Shown: positions 44,636 to 53,026 of the stretch, piece by piece | How positions within the stretch are numbered: the first letter of the stretch is position 1 | How the letters are laid out: each line of letters starts with the position of its first letter | Source: Streptomyces aurantiacus | Lineage (GTDB): Bacteria > Actinomycetota > Actinomycetes > Streptomycetales > Streptomycetaceae | Length of the DNA: 64,000 nucleotides | NCBI RefSeq assembly: GCF_027107535.1 | Contig: NZ_CP114283.1 | Location: 6,076,001 to 6,140,000 of the forward strand | Reading direction: 5' to 3' | The notes under the pieces: model-generated | The model's input: only the letters and a program-made list of their open reading frames with translations | Told to the model about the DNA's origin: nothing | The model's database searches: none | Position numbers and translations under genes: made by a program

Positions 44636-45433
44636 TCAGGACACGTCGGAGATCTCCGGCATCTCGCCCTCGGTCGTGGAGACGTCGATCACGGAGAACA
44701 GGGCGCCCTGTGGGTCGCTCAGCGCCGCGAAGCGGCCGAACGGGCTGCTCATCGGGCCGAACCGCAGCACACCGCCGTGCTCGGTCGCCTTCGCCACGGC
44801 CGCGTCGCAGTCGTCGACCGCGAAGTAGACGTTGACGTAGGACGGGACCTCGGGCGGGAAGTCGTCGGTCATCTCCATCCGGCCCAGGACCGTCTCCTCG
44901 CCCAGGTCGAAGAGCCTGAAGTCCATCTCCTCGTGGAGGAGTTGCCGGACACGGTAGGGAAAGACCGCCGAGAAGAACGCATCCGCCTTCTCGGGCTCCC
45001 TGGTGAAGACCTCCGCCCAGCAGTACGCGCCCGGGACGGCCGTCGCCTCGAAGCCCTCGTGGACGCCCGCCTGCCATACGCCGAAGACGGCGCCGCTCGG
45101 CTCCTGGGCCAGCACCATGGTGCCGAAGTCGCCGACCTGCATCGGTTCCATCAGTACCCGACCGCCGTTGTCGCGGATCTTCCCCGCGGTGGCGGCGGCG
45201 TCCGGCGAGGCGAGGTACAGGCACCAGGCCGACCGGCCCTCCGCGCCGGGCATCGGTGGCACGACGGCAGCGACGGCCTTGCCGTTCGCGTAGGCCTGCG
45301 TGTAGTTCCCGTACTCCGACGACGACTCGCCGAACGTCCAGCCCAGCACCTCACCGTAGAAGCGCTTGGCACCCTCGACATCGCCGAACATCGCGTCGGC
45401 CCAGCAGGGTGTTCCCTCAGGTCGTGCGGCCAT
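44636..45433 (-). CDS. Two-domain VOC (glyoxalase-fold) protein
   Basis: Encodes 265 residues from ATG 45433. Two VOC modules: residues about 5-120 (CWADAMFGDVEGAKRFYGEVLGWTF...GTMVLAQEPSGAVFGVWQ) and about 135-255 (YCWAEVFTREPEKADAFFSAVFPYR...GRFAALSDPQGALFSVID). These are the 27 kDa antigen-type or hydroxylase-like bimodular VOC proteins of actinobacteria, which bind a metal or small hydrophobic ligand. Convergent with the methyltransferase gene. Confidence 0.9.
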   Translation of the reverse strand: MAARPEGTPCWADAMFGDVEGAKRFYGEVLGWTFGESSSEYGNYTQAYANGKAVAAVVPPMPGAEGRSAWCLYLASPDAAATAGKIRDNGGRVLMEPMQVGDFGTMVLAQEPSGAVFGVWQAGVHEGFEATAVPGAYCWAEVFTREPEKADAFFSAVFPYRVRQLLHEEMDFRLFDLGEETVLGRMEMTDDFPPEVPSYVNVYFAVDDCDAAVAKATEHGGVLRFGPMSSPFGRFAALSDPQGALFSVIDVSTTEGEMPEISDVS

Positions 45434-45617
45434 GACTGCGACTCCCTCGTCCTTGAAGGCTGTGACTCCCACGCTAGCCAGCCGTCGGCAGACGCGCGCG
45501 GCGACCGCGGAGAGAGCGGTGACGCGGGTCACATCCGGAAAGCGATGATGTTCCGCCCCCGCGCCGGTCGAAGACTGCGACAACCTGACGGGCAGCACCG
45601 GAGGACGGGACACAGAC

Positions 45618-45830
45618 ATGAGCGAGACCGTGAAGGGGCCCGCGAGCTACTTCCCCTCGATCGAGAAGAAGTACGGCCACCCCGTGACCCACTGGAAGGA
45701 CCTCATCCGTTCCTCACCGCTCACCAAGCACATGGAGCTGGTGACCTGGCTCAAGACCGAACACGGCCTCGGCCATGGGCACGCCAACGCGCTCGTCGCG
45801 CACACGCTCGCCGAGGACAGCGGCAAGTGA
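45618..45830 (+). CDS. DUF4287 domain protein
   Basis: Encodes 70 residues: ...GPASYFPSIEKKYGHPVTHWKDLIRSS, then HMELVTWLKTEHGLGHGHANALVAHTLAEDSGK. The helical fold and LGHGHANALV motif match DUF4287, a small family of unknown role. A strong hairpin (45908-45929) follows. Confidence 0.88.
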   Translation: MSETVKGPASYFPSIEKKYGHPVTHWKDLIRSSPLTKHMELVTWLKTEHGLGHGHANALVAHTLAEDSGK

Positions 45831-46209
45831 TCCACCGGCCACGAACCCGTTCCGGGCGCCGAGGAGATGCCCGCACACTCGACGCCCCGGAGCCCTGAGG
45901 AAGGTGCGGGCCCGGGCTCACCCGGGCCCCGGACGGCTCGCCGTCGAGGAGGGCGGCCCCGGGGTTGCGGGGAACGCGCCGGCGGAGCGTCGTGGACACG
46001 GTGACCGGCACGGGTCGCGCCCTGTTGCCGCACCCCGACGGCCGTACGCCGCGGCCCGCCGGGAGCGGGCGTGCCGGAACAGGAAAAGCCCTGGTCGGGG
46101 AGGTGGTGGCCGAGTTTCGCGGCCCTGCTGTCGATGCGTGACCGGTTGCGGCGGGCTGAGGGGTTTCCCACGGTGGGCGCAAAGACAGCCGTTCTGGAAA
46201 GGAACCTGT
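45831..46209. other. Intergenic region, GC-rich
   Basis: About 380 bp without a convincing gene. The hairpin at 45908-45929 ends the DUF4287 transcript. The rest has weak open frames with poor codon bias. It precedes the secreted protein gene, which has its own ribosome site GAAAGGAAC. Confidence 0.45.
45908..45929 (+). terminator. GC-rich 9-bp stem terminator after DUF4287
   Basis: GGGCCCGGG (45908-45916), loop CTCA, CCCGGGCCC (45921-45929). Perfect stem, each arm itself nearly palindromic. Confidence 0.7.
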
Positions 46210-46764
46210 ATGCGCGCCCTGGTATCCCGCGGGCTGCTCCTCCCGCCCCTCGTCTGCGCCGCGCTCGCCTTCGGCCCGGTGGCCTCGGCCGCTGCCGTCG
46301 TCGACACACAGCCCGGTGCGGCGGGCAGCCGTGTCGCGGAGCTGTCGCTCCCCCCGTCGGACCTGACGTCGCAGCGGCTGAGCCTGCCGGCCCAGGCGGA
46401 GCACGGTGACGCTCTCGTTCCTCTCCTGGCCGCGCTGACCGACCTGACCGAGCGGGGTAACGGCCCGCTCGGTGCGGCCGAGGCCGCCGAGCACGCGCGG
46501 GCCGTGGAGGCGGCAGCGGCCTCCCTCCGGCTGGAGCTTCGGGGCACGGACCGCTCGGCGCCGTCGGAGGGCTCGGCCGACCCCGTGTCGGACGTGGTGG
46601 CCGGGCTCCAGTCGGCCCTCGGTGGTCTGCTCTCGTCGCTGACCTCGCTCGACGTGGGCGGGGTGGTCGCCGCGGTGCCGAAGGTCCTGACGTCCCTGCT
46701 CGGGGTGCTGACCGGGCTCCTCGGCGGCGGCCTGCCGAAGCTCCCCGCGCTGCCGACACCCTGA
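46210..46764 (+). CDS. Secreted hypothetical protein
   Basis: Encodes 184 residues from ATG 46210 with AAAGGAAC upstream. A Sec signal (MRALVSRGLLLPPLVCAALAF..., ends ASAAA near 27) precedes an Ala/Leu-rich helical protein with no cysteines in the mature part. Its C-terminus is a hydrophobic Gly/Leu repeat (SALGGLLSSLTSL, VLTSLLGVLTGLLGGGL). It may interact with membrane or cell wall. No family recognised. Confidence 0.75.
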   Translation: MRALVSRGLLLPPLVCAALAFGPVASAAAVVDTQPGAAGSRVAELSLPPSDLTSQRLSLPAQAEHGDALVPLLAALTDLTERGNGPLGAAEAAEHARAVEAAAASLRLELRGTDRSAPSEGSADPVSDVVAGLQSALGGLLSSLTSLDVGGVVAAVPKVLTSLLGVLTGLLGGGLPKLPALPTP

Positions 46765-46801
46765 TTCGCCGGAAGGACAGGCCCCTGGTCGGGCCAGGTG
46801 A

Positions 46802-46843
46802 GAGGGCCGGCGGCCGTTCCCTTCGGGACGGTCGGCGGCTCTC
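46802..46843 (+). terminator. 19-bp hairpin terminator
   Basis: 46802-46820 pairs with 46825-46843 across a CTTC loop, with three G-T wobbles and one mismatch. It follows the secreted-protein stop by 38 bases. Confidence 0.75.
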
Positions 46844-46924
46844 TTCGTGTCGCGTCCCCCCGGCATTGCGACACGACACGGATTTCCGACTTGTCGAACC
46901 GGGTTCCGCGGGTACCCGTCCCTC

Positions 46925-47146
46925 ATGACCGACGTGGTGGACTCCGACGAACTCCTGCGCCGTATCCAGCGGGCCCGCTCCTGGGCCGGGCAGGAGGAGC
47001 GGACGTGGAAGAAGCGCAGCGAAGAGCTCAGGACCGGCGATCCGGACGGCTCACGAGACGCCGAGTTGCGCGGGCACACCTATGAGGCCGTGCGCAGGGC
47101 GCTGGACGAGATCGTCGCCCCGGGCAGGCACGACACGGACGGCTGA
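46925..47146 (+). CDS. Small hypothetical protein
   Basis: Encodes 73 residues from ATG 46925. Helical, charged, no signal: MTDVVDSDELLRRIQRARSWAGQ, ERTWKKRSEELRTGDP, RGHTYEAVRRALDEIVAPGRHDTDG. Conserved-type actinobacterial small protein; function unknown. No clear ribosome site. Confidence 0.6.
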   Translation: MTDVVDSDELLRRIQRARSWAGQEERTWKKRSEELRTGDPDGSRDAELRGHTYEAVRRALDEIVAPGRHDTDG

Positions 47147-47205
47147 ACCGCCTCGCGGGTCCTCGTCCTGCATGACCCGCGCTGCGCATGGAACTCGTTG
47201 CGGCC

Positions 47206-47775
47206 ATGAGCACCACGACACAGGCACCATGCGCCGAACCCGTCACCACGGTCTTCACCTGGCAGGTACGCCCGGGCCGGGAGGCCGACTTCGAGGAGTG
47301 GACCCGGGGCGTCGCCGACTGCGTCTCGCGGTTCCCCGGCAGCCAGGGGATCTCGTGGCTGCGCCCGGAGCCCGGGCACCGGTTCCACGCGGTGCTCCGC
47401 TTCGCCGATCCGCAGCGCCTCGCCGCCTGGCTGACCTCGCCCGAGCGGGCGCGGTGGCACGCGCGGATCGAGGGCATCGCCACCGAGGTACGTGACGAAC
47501 GGCAGTCGACCACCGGGATGGAGAGCTGGTTCCGCCTGCCCGGCACGACCGTGCAGGCCCCGCCGCGCTGGAAGATGGTCCTGACCACCTTCGTGGGCGC
47601 CTATCCGCTGACGTTCCTCCTCCAGTGGCTGGCGGCACCCGGAACGGCCTCGTGGCCGCTGCCGTTGCGTGCGGCCGTCTTCCCGGTCGTGCTGCTTCCC
47701 CTCCTGACGTACGTGATCATGCCGGGGCTCAGTCGTCTGCTGCGGCTGTGGCTGTACGGAACACCCGACCGCTGA
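47206..47775 (+). CDS. ABM-domain protein with two membrane helices
   Basis: Encodes 189 residues from ATG 47206. An antibiotic-biosynthesis-monooxygenase-like ferredoxin fold covers about 12-110 (VTTVFTWQVRPGREADFEEWTRGV...SQGISWLRPEPGHRFHAVLRF). Then two hydrophobic helices (about 125-145 and 150-175) follow the linker PPRWKMVLTTFVGAYPL. This ABM-plus-membrane layout is seen in uncharacterised bacterial proteins, and I can name no substrate. Confidence 0.85.
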   Translation: MSTTTQAPCAEPVTTVFTWQVRPGREADFEEWTRGVADCVSRFPGSQGISWLRPEPGHRFHAVLRFADPQRLAAWLTSPERARWHARIEGIATEVRDERQSTTGMESWFRLPGTTVQAPPRWKMVLTTFVGAYPLTFLLQWLAAPGTASWPLPLRAAVFPVVLLPLLTYVIMPGLSRLLRLWLYGTPDR

Positions 47776-47925
47776 CGCCGCGACCTGGCCTGTTCCGCCC
47801 GCGTCACACGTGTGCCTCGTCCCGTTGGCGGTCCTCCGCGCGGGCGCTTAGAAAGGTCGGACAGCAACTCTCGGGCCGCACGTCCGGGTCACGACAGCGA
47901 CTGCACCCCTGGTAGGGAGCCGAGT

Positions 47926-49305
47926 ATGACAACCCGTTCGCCTTTCGACTCCGATCGACCTGGCATATCTCCTGAGAGCGCGGTCGAAGCCCCCATACCC
48001 CCACCACCGGTCTCCGCCCCCTGGCACGCGGCGCCGGACGAGGCGACGAACAGGGCGACGCGCAGGGCTGATCAGCGATACGCCGACACGGTCGACCACC
48101 AGTACGCCGAACCGGCCGACGAGACCGGTGACCGGTACCGCGAACCGGCCGACGAGGCCGACCACCCGTACCCGGACCCCGCCGAAGAGCCCGATCACGC
48201 GTACCCGGACCCCACCGACGAGGCCGACCACCGGTACGGCGGTCCCACCGACGAGGCCGACGACCCGTACTCCGACCCGGCCGACCACGCCGACCCCGCC
48301 TACGTCGATCCGGTCGACGGACTGGTGCACGCGGCCGTGGCCGACCGGCCACTGGACGAGGTGGTCCAGCTCATCGAGTTGCTGGAGCAGTCACCGGCCT
48401 ACGCGAGGGCCACGGTCGACGCGCTGCGGGCGGTCGGCACGGACCGGTCCGTGGAGGACGTCACGCGGCTGGTGGCCCTGTTGACCCGGCCGCCGAGGAA
48501 CGCCGACAGCGCCGACGAGGCCATCCGTGCGGCGGCCGAGGGCCGGCCCGTGGAGGACGTCACCCGGCTGATGGCGCTGCTGCACCGGCCTCCGCTGGAA
48601 CCCCACTGCGGTGAGGCCGCGGTGCGGGCGGCCGCCACCAGCCGGCCGGTCGAGGAACTCGTCGAGCTGATCGGCCGCATGGCCCAGCAGCAGGACGTAC
48701 GCGAGGAGCGGCAACGGGCGGAGTCGTCGACGCGGGAGCGGGCGGAACCGGCTCCCGGCGCACAGCGTGCGGCCTCGTCCAAGAACGGCCCGCCTTCCGG
48801 GGACCGGCTCCTCGCCGCGGCCGGCCCGGTCGCCATCGGCGGTGCGCCCCGGACACGCCGTGGCCGGACGGCCAGGAACGGCGACTCCCCCGCCTGGCCG
48901 CGCTGGGTCGCGATGCTGGCGCTCCTGGTGTGCGGTGCGGCCCACTTCCCGCCGCAGCGGGACGGTGCGTCCCTCACCTCGTACGGGTTCGCCCTCGGCG
49001 CCGCGGGTCTGTGCGTCCTGGTGGGTCTGGCACTGTTCCGCGGAAGCAGGCTTCCGGTTCTCGTCCTGGGGGTCGTGGTGCCGGCGGCTCTCGCCGTCGC
49101 CCAGCTCCTGGAAGGCCGGGTCCAGTCGCACGGGCTGTCCCGGGCCCTGGATCTGACGCTCGCACCACCGTGGCTCGCCGGTCTCGCGGCCGTGCTCGCC
49201 GCGCTGGCGGCCCTGACCGCGCTGATCGCGCTCCTGGCCTCGGACCGGCCCCGACCGCGCCCCGACGTACGGCAGTTGGCCGGCTCGGACCGAGCGGCGG
49301 GCTGA
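47926..49305 (+). CDS. Repeat-rich membrane protein
   Basis: Encodes 459 residues from ATG 47926 with AGGGAG before it. Three regions. First, residues about 58-128 are tandem 11-residue units, consensus D-[HDR]-x-Y-x-[DE]-P-[AT]-D-E-A, acidic and Tyr/Pro-rich, probably extended. Second, residues about 133-252 hold four helical repeats of about 33 residues with motif [RS]-P-V-E-[DE]-[VL]-x-x-L. Third, a basic linker and four membrane helices (about 324-440). The first two parts should be cytoplasmic. No known family; scaffold-like layout. Confidence 0.7.
   Translation: MTTRSPFDSDRPGISPESAVEAPIPPPPVSAPWHAAPDEATNRATRRADQRYADTVDHQYAEPADETGDRYREPADEADHPYPDPAEEPDHAYPDPTDEADHRYGGPTDEADDPYSDPADHADPAYVDPVDGLVHAAVADRPLDEVVQLIELLEQSPAYARATVDALRAVGTDRSVEDVTRLVALLTRPPRNADSADEAIRAAAEGRPVEDVTRLMALLHRPPLEPHCGEAAVRAAATSRPVEELVELIGRMAQQQDVREERQRAESSTRERAEPAPGAQRAASSKNGPPSGDRLLAAAGPVAIGGAPRTRRGRTARNGDSPAWPRWVAMLALLVCGAAHFPPQRDGASLTSYGFALGAAGLCVLVGLALFRGSRLPVLVLGVVVPAALAVAQLLEGRVQSHGLSRALDLTLAPPWLAGLAAVLAALAALTALIALLASDRPRPRPDVRQLAGSDRAAG
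48097..48309 (+). repeat. 33-bp in-frame tandem repeat
   Basis: Imperfect 33-bp units (about six) encode the 11-residue Asp/Tyr/Pro repeat of the membrane protein. Codon-level variation shows it is old and kept in frame, not a fresh slippage. Confidence 0.8.
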
Positions 49306-49369
49306 CCCGCCACGGCGAGGCCGGGCCACTCACCGGGCAGCCGGACGCGAACGCGCAGAGGTTGCCTCG

Positions 49370-49429
49370 CACGATCCGACGGCGGCCGTCCGACACCCGC
49401 GGGTGTCGGACGGCCGCCGTCGGATCGTG
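49370..49429. terminator. 60-bp perfect loopless palindrome, bidirectional terminator
   Basis: Bases 49370-49399 are the exact reverse complement of 49400-49429 (30 pairs, no loop, centre CCCG|CGGG). It lies after the repeat-protein stop and upstream of the small minus-strand gene. As transcript it would fold from either strand. Confidence 0.85.
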
Positions 49430-49470
49430 TGCGCCGGGCTCGCTCGCACGTGCCGCGCGTGTCCCGCGGG

Positions 49471-49650
49471 TCAGTCGTGCGCCCCGCGCGGACCACCGGT
49501 CCGGGCGGGCCGCTCCCGACTCCGTGTGCACAGGTCCTCGTCGGCGTGGGCGGAGACCGCTCGGCTGCCGCGCGGCACGTACGTGCCCCCGATGAGGCGC
49601 CGCAGAGGCGTCACGCGGATTCTGACCTCCGGCTGCTGGGTGGTGTCCAT
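49471..49650 (-). CDS. Possible small protein (59 residues)
   Basis: The frame runs from ATG 49650 to TGA 49471 with good codon bias: MDTTQQPEVRIRVTPLRRLI, then GGTYVPRGSRAVS and an Arg/Thr-rich end. It follows the histidine kinase by 83 bp on the same strand and could be the end of that operon. Ribosome site weak. No family. Confidence 0.4.
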   Translation of the reverse strand: MDTTQQPEVRIRVTPLRRLIGGTYVPRGSRAVSAHADEDLCTRSRERPARTGGPRGAHD

Positions 49651-49733
49651 GGGTCCAGACTGCGCCGGGGACGCCGGAGCAACCAGATCTCTCCTGGAAG
49701 CAGGAACGCGGATCCTGGTATCCGGGCCACCAC

Positions 49734-51554
49734 TCACCGGGCGTCGGGGATGCGCAGGGTGAAGACCGAGCCGGCTCCGACCTCGCTGGTCACCGTGACC
49801 GTACCGCCGTGGGCGGTGACCAGCTGGCGCACGATGGACAGGCCCAGGCCGCTGCCTCCGGTGCGCCTGCTGCGGGATTTCTCCGCCCGCCAGAACCGGT
49901 CGAAGACGCTGGGCAGGTCCTCCGCGGCGATGCCACTGCCCGTGTCGGCCACCTGGAAGCGCACCTCGTCGCCGTGGCGTCCGGCGGAGAGGGTGATGGT
50001 GCCTTCGGCCGGCGTGTGGCGGATCGCGTTGGACACCAGGTTGCCGAGAGCCTGGCGCATCCGGAGCGGGTCGGCGTCGAGCCAGGGGGTGTCGTCCACG
50101 GCCGTGCGCAGGCCGACTCCGGCGGCCTCGGCGGCGACGCTGTGCGCCGCGACGACCTGTTCGAGCAGTTCGTCGGCGCGGACCGGTTCGCGGTGCAGTG
50201 CGAGGGTGCCCGCGTCGGCCGCCGCGAGGTCCTGGAGGTCGTCGATGACCCGCTGGAGGACCAGCGCCTCCTCGTGCAGGGACGCGAGCAGTTCCGGATC
50301 CGGGTCGACCACGCCGTCGCGGGTCACCTCGAGCCAGCCGCGGATGTTGGTGAGCGGGGTGCGCAGTTCGTGGGCGATGTCGGCGACCATCGCCTTGCGC
50401 TGTGCCTCCATGCGTTCCCGGCGCTCGGTGAGGTCGTTGAACGCGACCGCCAGGATGCCCGTCTCGTCCTGGGTGGTCACGGGAACGCGTACATGCTGCT
50501 CGGGCGGCTGCTGGGCGGCGTGCGTCAGCGCGCGCAGCGGCCGCACCAGACGCGTGGCGACCAGGGCGGTCACGGCCACCGTGAGGGCGAGGACGAGACC
50601 GGCGACGCCCGTGACCTTGGCCTTGTTGGCGGTCGACATGTCGAAGTGCGGGACGGCGCTGTCGCCGTGGCCCAGGAACAGTTCGGCCGCCGGGGCGACA
50701 TACGGTGCCAGTTGCTGACGGCGTGCGCGGTCGACGCACTCCTCGACCTTCTCGACCTGCTCGGGGGTGCTGTCACGGACCGTCGGATTCTTCTGCACGA
50801 GGTAACGGGCCAGCATGGAGCGGTCCTTGAAGTCGACCGTGACGGCGAGGGGCGCGGTGAGCGCCACGTCGGTGCGGTCGAGGCACTTCCCGGCGTACGT
50901 CGTCAGCTCGGCCAGGGCCTTCTCCTCCGTCGGGGTCGGGGTGTTGAGGATGCCGTCCGCGCAGGGGGTCGGCACCTGTCCCCCGTCGATCGTGCCCTCC
51001 TCGTCGGTGAGGACGGAACGGCCGCTGGGCAGACGCGTGATGCCGGTCTCGACGCCGTTGTTCGCGAAGCAGCGCCGCCGCTTCTGGGCCAGCAGTGCCA
51101 CGCGCTCGCGCTCCGTGGGCGTGAGCCGGTAGGGGCCGACCGCGCGCGGATCGACGCCGGTGAGCTGCGCGCCGGGCTCGGTGAAGGTGTCGGTGTGCAG
51201 CGGGTCGACCGTGGCGGCGGCCCGGGGCGGCAGTGCCGTGCCCCGTTTCGTGGAGTCCGCGATCGGGGTGCGGTCCGGGGTCGTCAGGGCGATGCGCCGA
51301 CCGGTTCTGTCCGACAGGGCGCGGAGGGTCTTCTCGACGCCCGTCCAGTCGCGGTGGGTGGCCGCGTACCCGCTCAGCCGCTGGAGGATGTCCATGTCCT
51401 CGGCCAGTACCTGCCCCTGCTCCTCCTGGATCGCCCGGGTCGTGGTCTCGACGGCCAGCCAGGCCGTCGCCGCCACGGAGCAGATGGCGATCAGCACGGA
51501 CGTGATCAACAGGCGTACGAGGAGTCTCTTGCGCAGGGGTATCGGGCGGTTCAC
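49734..51554 (-). CDS. HAMP-type sensor histidine kinase
   Basis: Encodes 606 residues from GTG 51554, overlapping the regulator stop as GTGA. Order: membrane helix (about 13-36), large extracytoplasmic sensor (about 40-310, acidic, with two cysteines pairable: CFANNG, CADGILN, CLDRTD, CVDRAR), second helix (about 315-338), HAMP (about 338-390), HisKA with H in ADIAHELRTPLTN, HATPase_c with N, G1 (VADTGSGIAAEDL) and G2 (GLGLSIV). Partner of the upstream OmpR-type regulator. The sensor domain is unusually long. Confidence 0.93.
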   Translation of the reverse strand: MNRPIPLRKRLLVRLLITSVLIAICSVAATAWLAVETTTRAIQEEQGQVLAEDMDILQRLSGYAATHRDWTGVEKTLRALSDRTGRRIALTTPDRTPIADSTKRGTALPPRAAATVDPLHTDTFTEPGAQLTGVDPRAVGPYRLTPTERERVALLAQKRRRCFANNGVETGITRLPSGRSVLTDEEGTIDGGQVPTPCADGILNTPTPTEEKALAELTTYAGKCLDRTDVALTAPLAVTVDFKDRSMLARYLVQKNPTVRDSTPEQVEKVEECVDRARRQQLAPYVAPAAELFLGHGDSAVPHFDMSTANKAKVTGVAGLVLALTVAVTALVATRLVRPLRALTHAAQQPPEQHVRVPVTTQDETGILAVAFNDLTERRERMEAQRKAMVADIAHELRTPLTNIRGWLEVTRDGVVDPDPELLASLHEEALVLQRVIDDLQDLAAADAGTLALHREPVRADELLEQVVAAHSVAAEAAGVGLRTAVDDTPWLDADPLRMRQALGNLVSNAIRHTPAEGTITLSAGRHGDEVRFQVADTGSGIAAEDLPSVFDRFWRAEKSRSRRTGGSGLGLSIVRQLVTAHGGTVTVTSEVGAGSVFTLRIPDAR

Positions 51555-52249
51555 CCGCGGTCCCCGCTGAGCTTGTAGCCCACCCCGAAGACGGTCAGCA
51601 GCCGGACCGGTCGGCGCGGATCAGCCTCGGTCTTCTTGCGCAGGTTCATGATGTGCACGTCGACCGCCCGCTCGGTCGAGGCCCGGTCGATCCCCCGAGT
51701 GCGGTGCAGCAACTGCTGCCGGGAGAAGACCCGGTCCGGCTCGGCGACCATCGCCAGCAGGATCTCGTACTCGGCCGGTGTGCAGTCCACCGGCGATCCG
51801 TCGCACATCACCTCGTGCCGTACGGGGTCCACGGCGATCCCCGCGGCCCGTACGACCGGGTCGTCGCGTTGCCCGGCGGTCTGCCGCCCGCTGCGGCGCA
51901 GGACCGTGCGGATGCGGGCCATCAGTTCGCGCGGGCTGTACGGCTTGGTCATGTAGTCGTCGGCGCCGAGTTCGAGGCCGAGGAGGATGTCCTCCTCGGT
52001 GGAGCGGGCGGTGAGCATGAGGACGGGGATGTCGTCGTCGCGGCGCAGCGCCCGGCACACCCCGAAGCCGTCGATCACCGGGAGCATCAGGTCCAGGACG
52101 ACGAGGTCGGGCCGGCGCTCCCGGGCGGCCTCGAGCGCGGCCCCGCCGTCGTGGACCACGGTGGCGGTGTGGCCCTCGCTCAGCAGGGAGCGGCGTATCA
52201 GCTCGGCCTGTTTCTCGTCGTCCTCGGCAACCATCACGTGTGCGCACAC
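51551..52249 (-). CDS. OmpR-type response regulator
   Basis: Encodes 232 residues from GTG 52249; an earlier frame start would add unconserved residues. Receiver domain with acidic pair E9-D10-D11, phospho-acceptor D53 (LVVLDLMLP), the conserved Thr in LMLTARS and K in DYMTKPYS. Winged-helix output domain (about 130-232) has TPAEYEILLAMV and RAVDVHIMNLRKK. Paired with the kinase by a 4-bp overlap; kinase output is likely phosphorylation of D53. The start is near a TAGCAT -10, suggesting a short or leaderless leader. Confidence 0.93.
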   Translation of the reverse strand: MCAHVMVAEDDEKQAELIRRSLLSEGHTATVVHDGGAALEAARERRPDLVVLDLMLPVIDGFGVCRALRRDDDIPVLMLTARSTEEDILLGLELGADDYMTKPYSPRELMARIRTVLRRSGRQTAGQRDDPVVRAAGIAVDPVRHEVMCDGSPVDCTPAEYEILLAMVAEPDRVFSRQQLLHRTRGIDRASTERAVDVHIMNLRKKTEADPRRPVRLLTVFGVGYKLSGDRG

Positions 52250-52410
52250 GAGGCCCGATGCTAGGCGCTCCCCGCCGTGGCGGACCATGGGTGAGGGGCT
52301 TCCCACGCCCTGACACCTTCCTCACAACCGGCTGATAGAGACGCGGTCGGCGCGTGGTCGCAGGCGCGGTCGGCGGCGACGGGAGGTGTCCGGACGGGCA
52401 TGATGAGCCG

Positions 52411-52932
52411 GTGGACAAGGTGAACATAAGTGATGAGGACCGTCGGCTGCTCGGGCTCTGGGCCGCCGACCGTGTCGAGCCGGTGCTCCCGTTGTTCGAA
52501 GCGAAGGCTCCCGCCGACACCCGTCCCCGCGAGGCGATCGAGGGAATCCGGGCCTTCGTGCGCGAGGGAAGGCGGACGGCCCGGCTGCGGTCTCTCGGCT
52601 GGGCGGCCCACGCGGCCGCCCGCGAGGTCGGCGACCCTGCTGCCACAGCGGCCGCCCGCGCCGCGTGCTACGCGGCGGCGACTCCCTACATCCACCCCCT
52701 GGCCACCCCTCACCAGTCGAAGCACGCCCTGGCTCCCGCGGTGTACGGGGCTCTCGCCCGTGAGCTGGCGGCGGGGGACGACGCCGGGGTCGGCGACGAG
52801 GAGCTCCGACGGGCGATCGAGCACGCCCCGCCCGAGGTTCGCGAGCTCGTGCGGCGGATGCCGGCCCGCAGCCCCGGCCGCAGTCGGCTGGACACGCTCT
52901 ACCACCAGCTCGACGCGGCCCTTCGCAGCTGA
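52411..52932 (+). CDS. Imm5-like putative immunity protein
   Basis: Encodes 173 residues from GTG 52411, exactly 7 bases after CATGAT. Alpha-helical, Ala/Arg-rich: DEDRRLLGLWAADRVEPVLPLFE, PREAIEGIRAFVREG, LGWAAHAAAREVGDPAATAAARAACYAA, then ALARELAAGDDAG. This resembles the Imm5 immunity family found with polymorphic toxins, yet no toxin gene is next to it. Divergent from the two-component operon. The Imm5 link is by pattern, not a sure match. Confidence 0.65.
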   Translation: MDKVNISDEDRRLLGLWAADRVEPVLPLFEAKAPADTRPREAIEGIRAFVREGRRTARLRSLGWAAHAAAREVGDPAATAAARAACYAAATPYIHPLATPHQSKHALAPAVYGALARELAAGDDAGVGDEELRRAIEHAPPEVRELVRRMPARSPGRSRLDTLYHQLDAALRS

Positions 52933-53026
52933 GCGGTGAGGGGCCCCGGAGGGAGGACGGTCGCGTCCCGTCCGGAATCCGCCCCGGCCGACGCCCTCGG
53001 TCCTCCGCGGGCCGGTTCGGCGCCGC

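Noticed and set aside
45831..46209. Transposase-like remnant
   Set aside because: Short frames vaguely resembled a broken gene, but there are no inverted ends, no target repeats and no catalytic motif.
48097..48309. Repeats resembling a CRISPR array
   Set aside because: The units are 33 bp, contiguous, in frame with a gene and lack unique spacers; they encode a protein repeat.
52411..52932. Toxin-immunity pair with a neighbouring toxin
   Set aside because: No toxin gene or secretion signal with a polymorphic C-terminus is next to the Imm5-like gene; only the two-component operon and a lipoprotein flank it.
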